A DNA stretch of 14,803 nucleotides from Alkalibacter saccharofermentans DSM 14828 (lineage in GTDB: Bacteria > Bacillota > Clostridia > Eubacteriales > Alkalibacteraceae): NCBI RefSeq assembly GCF_900128885.1, contig NZ_FQTU01000023.1:1-14803 (forward strand). Direction: 5' to 3'. Positions within the stretch are counted from its first letter, which is position 1; the number at the start of each line of letters is the position of its first letter. This document shows, piece by piece, positions 1-10,200 of this stretch. The notes below the pieces were generated by a model. It saw only the letters and a list, made by a program, of their open reading frames with translations, did no database searches and had not been told where the DNA came from. Both the position numbers and the translations under genes were made by a program.

Positions 1-59
1 TGTCCTATTGTTCCGATATTTACGTGGGGTTTAGTTCTTTCAAATTTAGCTTTTCCCAT
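1..59 (-). CDS. tuf: Elongation factor Tu, N-terminal fragment (downstream tuf copy)
   Basis: Only the first 19 codons and part of the next lie in the window. The translation MGKAKFERTKPHVNIGTIG leads into the invariant GHVDHGK P-loop of EF-Tu, of which only the first bases are present. EF-Tu is the cytoplasmic GTPase that carries aminoacyl-tRNA to the ribosomal A site. The ATG has a strong Shine-Dalgarno sequence (AAAGGAGG, 68-75) eight bases upstream. It lies 25 bases after the fusA stop, so it is very likely cotranscribed with fusA as the last gene of the rpsL-rpsG-fusA-tuf unit. The opposite end of the window holds the C-terminus of another tuf copy, so the genome seems to carry two. Identification is secure; the rest of the gene is outside the window. 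Confidence 0.95.
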   Translation of the reverse strand, partial: MGKAKFERTKPHVNIGTIG

Positions 60-67
60 TTCTGTTT

Positions 68-75
68 CCTCCTTT
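68..75 (-). promoter_or_regulatory. Shine-Dalgarno site of downstream tuf
   Basis: AAAGGAGG on the minus strand, eight bases before the tuf ATG. It is a near-perfect complement to the 16S rRNA 3' end, as expected for a very highly expressed protein. Confidence 0.85.
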
Positions 76-84
76 AAAAAATTA

Positions 85-2157
<2,073 letters not shown>

Positions 2158-2199
2158 AGTCTCCATCCTCTCTTAATACAAGAAACTAATCGTCTCTTT

Positions 2200-2670
2200 T
2201 TACCATCTATAATGTGCGAAAGCCTTGTTGGCTTCTGCCATTTTGTGAGTATCTTCTTTTTTCTTCACTGCTGCACCTGCGCTGTTGATAGCGTCCAACA
2301 GTTCAGCTGACAATCTTGCTTGCATTGTTTTTTCGTTTCTTGCTCTTGAGTATCTTACAAGCCATCTAAGTCCTAGAGCTTGTCTTCTTTCAGGTCTGAT
2401 TTCAATCGGAACCTGGTAAGTCGCTCCACCTACTCTTCTTGCTTTAACCTCAAGTACAGGCATGATGTTGTTCAACGCCTCTTCAAAAACTTCCAATGCT
2501 TCTCTGCCTGTTTTTTCGGCAACTGTATCGAATGCTCCGTATACAATTCTCTGAGCTACTCCTTTTTTGCCGTCAAGCATAATGTTATTAACAAGTTTTG
2601 TTACCAAAACGCTATTGTACAGCGGATCTGGCAATACTTCTCTTTTTGGTACTGGTCCTTTTCTTGGCAC
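2200..2670 (-). CDS. rpsG: 30S ribosomal protein S7
   Basis: S7 is the primary 16S rRNA-binding protein that nucleates assembly of the small-subunit head and lines the E-site mRNA channel. The 156-aa product starts MPRKGPVPKREV and contains the S7 signature region around residues 19-42 (LVTKLVNNIMLDGKKG). It ends in the basic, aromatic tail FAHYRW. Length matches the bacterial family exactly. The start codon is GTG (2668-2670), supported by AAGGAGG eight bases upstream and by the conserved N-terminus. It lies between rpsL (119 bases upstream) and fusA (about 40 bases downstream). Nothing in the protein is unusual. Confidence 0.97.
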   Translation of the reverse strand: MPRKGPVPKREVLPDPLYNSVLVTKLVNNIMLDGKKGVAQRIVYGAFDTVAEKTGREALEVFEEALNNIMPVLEVKARRVGGATYQVPIEIRPERRQALGLRWLVRYSRARNEKTMQARLSAELLDAINSAGAAVKKKEDTHKMAEANKAFAHYRW

Positions 2671-2789
2671 TTTGCTTCCCTCCTTAATAATAAATTATTC
2701 ATCGGTACTCGACTCGTCTAGTGCGCCGTCGTGCGTAATATCTATTTGTATATTATAAACACTGTCTATAATTCATAGTTATTGCACAA

Positions 2790-3164
2790 TTATTTCTTTG
2801 TGGCTTTTGCACCGTACTTTGATCGAGCTTGTTGTCTGTTTTGCACTCCAGCAGTATCTAACGCTCCCCTGATGATTTTGTATCTAACACCAGGAAGGTC
2901 TTTGACTCTTCCACCTTTGATCAAAACGACGCTATGTTCCTGCAGGTTATGTCCGATTCCCGGAATGTATGCAGTAACCTCAGTTCCGTTTGTAAGTCTT
3001 ACCCTAGCGATTTTTCTAAGCGCAGAGTTAGGCTTTTTAGGCGTAGTAGTTCTTACAGCTGTACAAACACCTCTCTTTTGAGGGTTGTTCTTAAGCGCAG
3101 GAGAGTCTGATTTGTATTCAACCTTTTCTCTTCCCTTTTTTACAAGCTGACTAATAGTTGGCAT
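2790..3164 (-). CDS. rpsL: 30S ribosomal protein S12
   Basis: S12 sits at the decoding centre and controls translational accuracy; it is the classical site of streptomycin resistance. The 124-aa protein starts MPTISQLVKKGREK. The open frame runs 14 codons further upstream (to 3206), but that extension crosses the Shine-Dalgarno AGGAGGTG and is not part of S12. This start has the SD ten bases upstream. The conserved TTTPKKPNSALRK loop has Lys43, and GGRVKDLPG has Lys88 with Pro91, which are the streptomycin-sensitive residues. Asp89 is the usual site of RimO methylthiolation in other bacteria. The gene follows the ybxF-like gene, with a terminator-like hairpin between them. Confidence 0.97.
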   Translation of the reverse strand: MPTISQLVKKGREKVEYKSDSPALKNNPQKRGVCTAVRTTTPKKPNSALRKIARVRLTNGTEVTAYIPGIGHNLQEHSVVLIKGGRVKDLPGVRYKIIRGALDTAGVQNRQQARSKYGAKATKK

Positions 3165-3222
3165 TTTTGTGTTGCACCTCCTTTTATTTTTATATATATA
3201 AGGCACTTAGCCTAATATCCGC

Positions 3223-3252
3223 AAAAACGGCCCCCTCTGTTGATGGAGGGGG
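3223..3252 (-). terminator. Terminator-like hairpin between ybxF and rpsL
   Basis: On the minus strand CCCCCTC (3246-3252) pairs with GAGGGGG (3231-3237) across an 8-nt loop. CCG and a run of five T follow (3223-3227). A stem of seven mostly G-C pairs and a T run fit an intrinsic terminator. It lies 15 bases after the ybxF-like stop and about 60 bases before rpsL. With no strong promoter between it and rpsL, it is probably only partly efficient or regulated. Confidence 0.7.
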
Positions 3253-3267
3253 AGTAAATAGCACTGA

Positions 3268-3513
3268 CTATTCTTTTAACAGGGCCGCAGCTGCAGTTTT
3301 TCTTTCAATACCGCATGCCTGCCCCAAGTCTTCCATACTATCTACATAAATTATTTCAACATTGTTGTTTTTACAAGCGCTTTCCACTTCATCAGTGATG
3401 TGGCCGTCTGCATCTTTCGCCAAATAAACCAGCCTGGCTTCGTTGGCTTTAACAGTTTTTACAGTCTGTCTCGTGCCTACGACGACGATGCCTGCCTTAA
3501 GCTCATCGAGCAT
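3268..3513 (-). CDS. ybxF: L7Ae-family K-turn RNA-binding protein (YbxF-like)
   Basis: A small 81-aa protein of the L7Ae/L30e/S12e/Gadd45 fold. Seen in the sequence: an N-terminal stretch ending in the glycine-rich GIVVVGTRQTVK (about 8-19), a central hydrophobic LVYLAKDADG (about 28-37), and a C-terminal DLGQACGIERKTAAAAL (about 62-78), the typical L7Ae-type region. The position between rpoC and rpsL is the same as Bacillus subtilis ybxF, whose product binds kink-turn RNA; its cellular role remains unclear. The ATG at 3511-3513 has AAGGAGG seven bases upstream. The gene has its own strong promoter and is the first gene of the rpsL-rpsG-fusA-tuf unit. Family assignment is firm; function is inferred from the family. 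Confidence 0.9.
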   Translation of the reverse strand: MLDELKAGIVVVGTRQTVKTVKANEARLVYLAKDADGHITDEVESACKNNNVEIIYVDSMEDLGQACGIERKTAAAALLKE

Positions 3514-3539
3514 GATGTTTCCTCCTTTTGATGATCCAA

Positions 3540-3573
3540 GGATGCGCTAATAAATTTTATCACTAGCGCATCC
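3540..3573. repeat. Perfect 10-bp inverted repeat flanking the ybxF -10 element
   Basis: GGATGCGCTA (3540-3549) and TAGCGCATCC (3564-3573) are exact reverse complements separated by 14 bp. The -10 hexamer (3554-3559) lies in the central gap. One arm is in the -35/-10 spacer and the other is over the expected start site. Arm centres are 24 bp apart. This could be an operator, or an RNA hairpin in transcripts reading through from rpoC. No T run follows it on the minus strand, so it is not a standard terminator. Confidence 0.8.
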
Positions 3574-3582
3574 CCCTGTCAA
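3554..3582 (-). promoter_or_regulatory. Sigma-A promoter of ybxF-rpsL-rpsG-fusA-tuf
   Basis: Minus-strand TTGACA (3577-3582), a 17-bp spacer, then TAAAAT (3554-3559), preceded by TGA, which gives an extended -10 (TGn). This is close to the housekeeping consensus. It lies immediately after the rpoC stop codon, and the expected start is near 3547. Confidence 0.85.
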
Positions 3583-3587
3583 CTATT

Positions 3588-6500
3588 TTATAGATCATCT
3601 ATAATCACGTCTGAGATGTCAATTTCATCTATGGTTTCCGCTAAAGCGTCAATTTCGCCTTCTGACTCCTCGTCGTCAAGCTCAACTTCCCTGTATTTCT
3701 TTACTCCCGTTCCGGCAGGAACAAGTTTTCCAATTATTACATTTTCCTTGAGTCCTATTAGCGGATCCACCTTGCCTTTGATGGCAGCATCCGTAAGAAC
3801 TCTGGTAGTCTCCTGGAACGATGCCGCAGACAGGAATGAATCAGTTGCCAAAGAGGCTTTGGTTATACCCATAAGAACTCTAGAAGCGGTCGCTGGCTCC
3901 AAACCTTCAGCGATTGCTCTTTCATTTTCTTCTTCAAATGCAAATATATCTACAAGGCTTCCCGGAAGCAGTTCAGTTTCTCCTGATTCTTCCACTTTCA
4001 CCTTCCTAAGCATCTGCCTGGCAATCAATTCAATGTGCTTATCGCTGATATGTACTCCTTGGAGTCTGTATACCTTTTGAACTTCCTGAAGAATGTACTT
4101 TTGAACTCCGCCTATGCCTTTAATGCTTAGTATGTCGTTGGGATTGATAGAACCGTCGGTAATCTCATCACCAGCTTCGATTAGGTCACCGTCCCGAACC
4201 TTGAGTCTTGATCCATATGGAATGAGGTAGACTTTTTCTTCGCCATCCCCTAAAACAGCTAGTTCCTTTTTCTTCTTGGTTTCCCTCAACTCAACTTTAC
4301 CGTCGATTTCCGAAATAATCGCAAGACCTTTAGGTTTTCGAGCCTCAAAAAGCTCCTCGACCCTTGGAAGACCTTGAGTTATATCATCCGCACTCGCTAC
4401 ACCACCGGTATGGAATGTACGCATCGTAAGCTGCGTTCCCGGCTCCCCGATTGACTGAGCCGCGATTATGCCTACTGCTTCTCCGGTTTGAACAGGCTCC
4501 CAAGTCGTCAGATCCACGCCATAGCACCTAGCGCAAACACCGACTCTTGATTGGCAGTTCGTTATGGAGCGTATGTTTACTTCCTTGATCCCCAGCTTCT
4601 CAATGTGCACCGACATCTTCTTGGTTATAATCGTATTTGCTTCAACCAACACTTCTCCCGTCTCAGGATTCTTGATGTCTTCAAAGGCGTACCTTCCTGC
4701 AATTCTGTCTTTCAGTGTTTCTATTATCTCCCCATTGTCGTCTATATCCTTTGCGATATAGCCTTTTGTGGTTCCACAATCGTCTTCTTTTATTATTACA
4801 TCCTGACTGACGTCTACAAGCCTTCTCGTCAGGTAACCGGAATCTGCCGTTCTAAGCGCTGTATCAGCAAGACCTTTTCTTGCACCGTGTGTGGATATGA
4901 AAAACTCCAGCACGTTAAGCCCTTCTCTAAAGTTCGATCTGATAGGAAGCTCAATAATCTTTCCTGACGGACTGGCCATCAGACCACGCATTCCAGCAAG
5001 CTGTCTTATCTGGTTCTTGCTTCCTCTGGCTCCTGAATTGGCCATCATGTTGATAGGATTAAGGGGATCTAAATGCTCCATTAAAGCATCTGTGACCCGG
5101 TCAGTTGTATCATTCCAGATCTCAATAACCTTCTCATATCTTTCATCTTCAGAAATCAAACCTCTTCTAAAGAGTTTTTGAACTTTGTCGACTTCCACTT
5201 CAGCGGCTGCTAGCAACTCGGGTTTCTTGGAAGGGACCTCCATGTCGCTTACGCCTACGGTTATGGCTCCGATAGTAGAGTAATGGAAACCCATCCTTTT
5301 AATATTATCCAGCACTATGGATGTCTTAGTAGGTCCGTGTTTTTCGTAGCATTTTTCGACTATTTCCGACAATACCTTCTTGTCTACCGTAGTATCTATC
5401 TCCAGGTCGAATTCATCATCAAATGTTTCTCTTTCCACAAAACCAAGATCCTGTGGTATTATTTCGTTGAACAAGAATCTGCCCACCGTGCTTTCGATCA
5501 ACCTTGAGTGTTTCTTTCCGTCAATCTCCCTGGTTATTCTAACCTTGACCATAGAATGAAGAGTTACTACTTTATTGTTATAAGCCATTTCCATTTCTTC
5601 TAGGTCTGCAAATACCTTGCCTTCGCCTTCTGCGCCGTCGATTGATATTGTAAGGTAGTAGGAACCGAGTATCATATCCTGGGTAGGACTGATTACCGGG
5701 CTTCCATCCTGGGGCTTGAGAATATTGTTCGCTGCAAGCATCAAGAATCTAGCTTCCGCCTGAGCTTCTACAGACAAAGGAACGTGTACCGCCATCTGAT
5801 CTCCGTCGAAATCCGCATTGTAAGCGGTACAGACCAATGGGTGAAGCTTAATCGCCCTGCCTTCTACCAGCACCGGTTCAAAGGCCTGTATTCCAAGTCT
5901 ATGAAGTGTCGGAGCACGGTTTAGAAGTACTGGATGCTCTCTGATGACTTCTTCAAGAACATCCCAGACTTCAGGTCTTAGTCTTTCGACCATCCTCTTG
6001 GCGCTTTTTATGTTTTGAGCGTATTTTTTTTGCACAAGCTCTCTCATTACAAATGGCTTGAACAATTCGATTGCCATTTCCTTAGGCAATCCACACTGGT
6101 ACATCTTAAGCTCAGGGCCTACTACGATTACCGATCTTCCCGAGTAGTCAACCCTTTTACCCAAGAGATTTTGCCTAAATCTACCCTGTTTTCCTTTAAG
6201 CATGTCGCTCAATGATTTTAACGGTCTGTTTCCGGGGCCGGTAACCGGTCTTCCCCTTCTTCCATTGTCAATCAGAGCATCTACGGCTTCTTGAAGCATC
6301 CGCTTTTCGTTTTGAACTATTATGTCCGGAGCATCCAGGTCCAGAAGCCTTTTTAAACGATTGTTTCTGTTTATAACCCTTCTGTACAGATCATTAAGGT
6401 CACTGGTTGCAAATCTTCCGCCATCCAGCTGCACCATAGGCCTAAGCTCAGGTGGTATGACCGGAACGACTTCCATGATCATCCATTCTGGGTTGTTTCC

Positions 6501-7157
6501 GGAGGTTCTGAAGGCTTCAATAGCCTCAAGGCGCCTTACCGTACGAATCCTTTTTTGCCCGGTGCTCGTCTTAAGATCTTCTCTAAGTGTTTTTGACTCT
6601 TTTTCCAAATCAACCTGTGACAAAAGATCCTTAACCGCCTCCGCACCAATTGAAGCCTGGAATTCGTTTCCGTATTTTTCTTTATATTCCCTGTATTCTC
6701 TCTCACTTAAAAGCTGCTTTGGAGACAAAGGGGTGTTCCCCGGATTTGTTATTACGTATGCCGCAAAGTATATTATTTTTTCCAAAGACCTTGGAGACAT
6801 TTCCAGTACCAGACCCATTCTGCTGGGTATGCCCTTGAAATACCATATATGTGAGACTGGGGCAGCAAGTTCGATATGCCCCATCCTCTCTCTTCTGACT
6901 TTGGATCTAGTTACTTCCACTCCGCAGTTTTCGCATACTATTCCCTTATATCTGACTCTTTTATATTTACCGCAATGACACTCCCAATCTTTGGTGGGAC
7001 CAAAGATTTTTTCACAAAACAGACCTTCTTTTTCCGGCTTTAGCGTTCGGTAATTTATCGTCTCCGGTTTTTTTACTTCCCCTTTTGACCACTCTCTGAT
7101 TTTTTCAGGAGAAGCCAGGCCGATTTTAATTGATTTAAAATCAAAAAATTCATTCAA
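3588..7157 (-). CDS. rpoC: DNA-directed RNA polymerase subunit beta'
   Basis: Largest subunit of RNA polymerase, carrying the catalytic magnesium site. Visible landmarks in the 1189-aa product: N-terminal zinc ribbon C60, C62, C75, C78; catalytic NADFDGDQM at 447-455 (Asp449, Asp451, Asp453); bridge-helix region about 764-786; second zinc site C794, C868, C875, C878; and trigger-loop region about 892-940 without the large insertion found in proteobacteria. The C-terminus is acidic. The start is TTG (7155-7157): the sequence LNEFFDFKSIKIGLASPEKI aligns with the family start, AAGGGAG lies nine bases upstream, and an in-frame stop nine codons upstream leaves no ATG. It lies about 50 bases after rpoB and shares its transcript. 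No terminator was recognised after it. Confidence 0.97.
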   Translation of the reverse strand: MNEFFDFKSIKIGLASPEKIREWSKGEVKKPETINYRTLKPEKEGLFCEKIFGPTKDWECHCGKYKRVRYKGIVCENCGVEVTRSKVRRERMGHIELAAPVSHIWYFKGIPSRMGLVLEMSPRSLEKIIYFAAYVITNPGNTPLSPKQLLSEREYREYKEKYGNEFQASIGAEAVKDLLSQVDLEKESKTLREDLKTSTGQKRIRTVRRLEAIEAFRTSGNNPEWMIMEVVPVIPPELRPMVQLDGGRFATSDLNDLYRRVINRNNRLKRLLDLDAPDIIVQNEKRMLQEAVDALIDNGRRGRPVTGPGNRPLKSLSDMLKGKQGRFRQNLLGKRVDYSGRSVIVVGPELKMYQCGLPKEMAIELFKPFVMRELVQKKYAQNIKSAKRMVERLRPEVWDVLEEVIREHPVLLNRAPTLHRLGIQAFEPVLVEGRAIKLHPLVCTAYNADFDGDQMAVHVPLSVEAQAEARFLMLAANNILKPQDGSPVISPTQDMILGSYYLTISIDGAEGEGKVFADLEEMEMAYNNKVVTLHSMVKVRITREIDGKKHSRLIESTVGRFLFNEIIPQDLGFVERETFDDEFDLEIDTTVDKKVLSEIVEKCYEKHGPTKTSIVLDNIKRMGFHYSTIGAITVGVSDMEVPSKKPELLAAAEVEVDKVQKLFRRGLISEDERYEKVIEIWNDTTDRVTDALMEHLDPLNPINMMANSGARGSKNQIRQLAGMRGLMASPSGKIIELPIRSNFREGLNVLEFFISTHGARKGLADTALRTADSGYLTRRLVDVSQDVIIKEDDCGTTKGYIAKDIDDNGEIIETLKDRIAGRYAFEDIKNPETGEVLVEANTIITKKMSVHIEKLGIKEVNIRSITNCQSRVGVCARCYGVDLTTWEPVQTGEAVGIIAAQSIGEPGTQLTMRTFHTGGVASADDITQGLPRVEELFEARKPKGLAIISEIDGKVELRETKKKKELAVLGDGEEKVYLIPYGSRLKVRDGDLIEAGDEITDGSINPNDILSIKGIGGVQKYILQEVQKVYRLQGVHISDKHIELIARQMLRKVKVEESGETELLPGSLVDIFAFEEENERAIAEGLEPATASRVLMGITKASLATDSFLSAASFQETTRVLTDAAIKGKVDPLIGLKENVIIGKLVPAGTGVKKYREVELDDEESEGEIDALAETIDEIDISDVIIDDL

Positions 7158-7207
7158 GGAGCTTCTCTCCCTTCTATAATAATTTATATTCCAGATTATC
7201 CATATGA

Positions 7208-10200
7208 TCAGATGTCAAAATCATCTTCCAAATCGTCCATCATGGTGTCTACATCGAAATCATTCTCTTCAACCTCTTCTTCGATAAAACCTTCAGGAGC
7301 CTCTTCCTCGTATTCTCTACTGATTATGTCTACCCCGAAATTATCTAAAGAATCTGGTTCGACTCTTTCCTCCTCGATTTCCAGGATGTCCTCGTTCTCA
7401 CTGAGAACCGCTACATCCAAAGACAAGCTCTGAAGCTCTTTGATAAGTACTTTAAAGGACTCAGGAACACCTGGAGTTGGTATGTTTTCACCTTTTACTA
7501 TCGCTTCATAGGCTTTTACCCTACCAACGACATCATCTGATTTAACCGTAAGAATCTCCTGTAGCGTATGAGCTGCCCCATAGGCTTCCAGTGCCCATAC
7601 TTCCATCTCCCCGAAACGCTGACCACCGAACTGGGCTTTTCCTCCCAGTGGTTGCTGAGTTACTAGGGAGTAAGGTCCTGTGGATCTCGCATGCATCTTG
7701 TCGTCTACCAAGTGATGCAGCTTAAGTATATACATGTATCCCACTGTTACGTCATTGTCAAAAGGCTCTCCTGTCCTTCCGTCGTGAAGAGTTATCTTTC
7801 CATTACGATTGTAATCTGCCTGCTCAAGTATATCCATTATGTCATTTTCATTTGCGCCGTCAAAAACAGGAGTGGCAATTTTCCATCCCAAGGCTTTTGC
7901 AGCAAGACCCAAGTGGACCTCAAGCACCTGACCGATATTCATCCTTGATGGCACTCCAAGAGGGTTTAATACTATTTCAACCGGAGTCCCATCTGGCATG
8001 AAAGGCATATCCTCTTCAGGAAGTATTCTGGATATTACACCTTTGTTCCCATGTCGCCCTGCCATTTTATCTCCTACTGAGATTTTTCTCTTGCTGGCAA
8101 CATAAACCCTGACAAGCTGGTTAACTCCGGGCTTTAGGTCTTCATCCTTGTTTTCTCTGGAGAACACTTTCACGTCCACCACGATACCGGATTCACCATG
8201 AGGAACTCTTAAAGACGTATCCCTGACTTCTCTGGCTTTTTCACCGAAGATAGCTCTAAGAAGCTTTTCTTCCGCCGTAAGCTCCGTTTCACCTTTTGGC
8301 GTTACCTTGCCTACCAGAATATCTTCTGAGTTGACCTCCGCTCCGATTCTGATTATTCCTCTTTCGTCCAGATTCTTAAGGGCATCTTCTCCAACGTTGG
8401 GGATATCCCTTGTGATTTCTTCCGGACCAAGTTTTGTCTCTCTCGCTTCAGATTCGTATTCCTCAATATGTATTGAAGTAAAGACATCCTCTTTAACTAG
8501 CTTTTCGCTTATTAGTATGGCATCCTCGTAGTTGTAACCTTCCCATGTCATAAATGCTATGAGGATATTTCTGCCAAGAGCTATTTCACCATTGTCAGTA
8601 GATGGTCCATCGGCAAGTATCTGCCCTTTATGAACTACCTCTCCTTTTTCAACGATAGGCCTTTGATTGACACAGGTTCCCTGGTTGCTTCTTTTGAATT
8701 TAAGTATGGTGTATTTATCCAGCTGCTTGTCGTCTCTTCTAATGTGTATTTCGGTTGCCGTTACTTTTTCGACCACGCCTGGGTGCTTGGCAAGGACGCA
8801 AACTCCGGAATCCTTGGCTGCAGTATGCTCAATCCCCGTTCCTATAACAGGAGATTCCGGCTTTAAAAGCGGAACTGCCTGTCTTTGCATGTTCGATCCC
8901 ATCAACGCTCTGTTGGCATCGTCATTTTCAAGGAAAGGAATCATCGATGTGGCTACCGAAACGATCTGCTTGGGAGATATGTCCATGTAGTCAACCTTCT
9001 CTGGCGATACTGTTACAAAGTCCCTTTTAAGTCCGGCCCTGCCTGTAACTTTGTCTCTTGAAAACCTCTTATTTTCGTCCAAGGGCTCATTTGCCTGCGC
9101 TATAGTGTATTTTCCTTCTTCATCTGCAGGCAGATACACTATTTCATCGCTCACTATTCCATCATTGACCTTTAGGTAAGGAGCTTCTATAAAGCCGTAT
9201 TCATTAACCCTTGCGTATGTACTTAAAGATCCAATCAACCCGATGTTTGGTCCCTCAGGTGTTTCTATCGGACACATCCTGCCGTAGTGGGAATGGTGAA
9301 CGTCTCTAACTTCGAAACCGGCTCTTTCTCTGCTCAGTCCTCCCGGTCCAAGGGCAGAAAGCCTTCTCTTATGAGTAAGCTCCGCTAAAGGATTTGTCTG
9401 GTCCATGAACTGAGAAAGCTGTGAGCTTCCGAAAAATTCCTTCACCGAGGCGTTAACAGGTCTTATGTTTATAAGGCCTTGAGGTGTTATTGCCTCATTG
9501 CCCTGTATCGTCATTCTTTCTTTAACTACTCTTTCCATCCTGGACAGACCTATTCTGAATTGGTTTTGCAAAAGCTCGCCAACACTTCTAAGGCGTCTGT
9601 TGCCTAAGTGGTCTATGTCGTCAATTTTGCCTATTCCATAATTAAGGCCCAAGTTGTAGCTGATAGACGCGAAGATATCCTGAATCAGAACATGTTTGGG
9701 AATGAGCTCATCCATCCTCTTTTCAAATTCATCTTTCATTTCCTCCGGAGACTTGTCTGAGCTTAAAATTTCTTCCAGGACATATGAATTTACGAGTTCG
9801 TCGACCCTGTCTTTGTCGTACTCAAAAGGAAGGTTCTGCTTTGAAATATCCACAAAACCATTGCCTACTACTTTAAATTCTTTATCTTCCAATAAGATAA
9901 TTACCTTGTCTATGCCGGCGTTTTGTATTTCCCATGCTGTTGCCTCATCCGCTATAGAGCCCGCCTCGCAAATCAGCTCACCTGTCGCCGGGTGGAAAAT
10001 GTCGTCTTTGATTTTTCTTCCAGTTATCCTGCCTGCAAGAGCAAGCTTTTTGTTGAATTTAAATCTTCCGACCTTTGCCAAATCATATCTTCTAGGATCA
10101 AAAAACATGCTGTTCAGAAGAGATTCCGCACTATCTACAGTAGGAGGCTCGCCTGGTCGCAGTCTTTTATAGACCTCAAGCAGTCCTTCTTCTCTGGTTT

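Noticed and set aside
2760..2789. Promoter-like TATAAT with a TAGACA nearby between rpsL and rpsG
   Set aside because: The spacing is only about 5 bp and no -35-like hexamer lies 16-18 bp upstream of the TATAAT.
3165..3206. N-terminal extension of rpsL (14 extra codons)
   Set aside because: It crosses the Shine-Dalgarno AGGAGGTG and a TATATA-rich spacer, and S12 proteins begin at MPTI; the 124-aa form matches the family.
6322..6978. Long plus-strand open frame (218 aa) within rpoC
   Set aside because: It is the antisense of conserved rpoC codons, is low-complexity Ser/Leu rich, and has no ribosome binding site or family resemblance. The same applies to the other plus-strand frames over fusA, rpoB, rplL and rplA.
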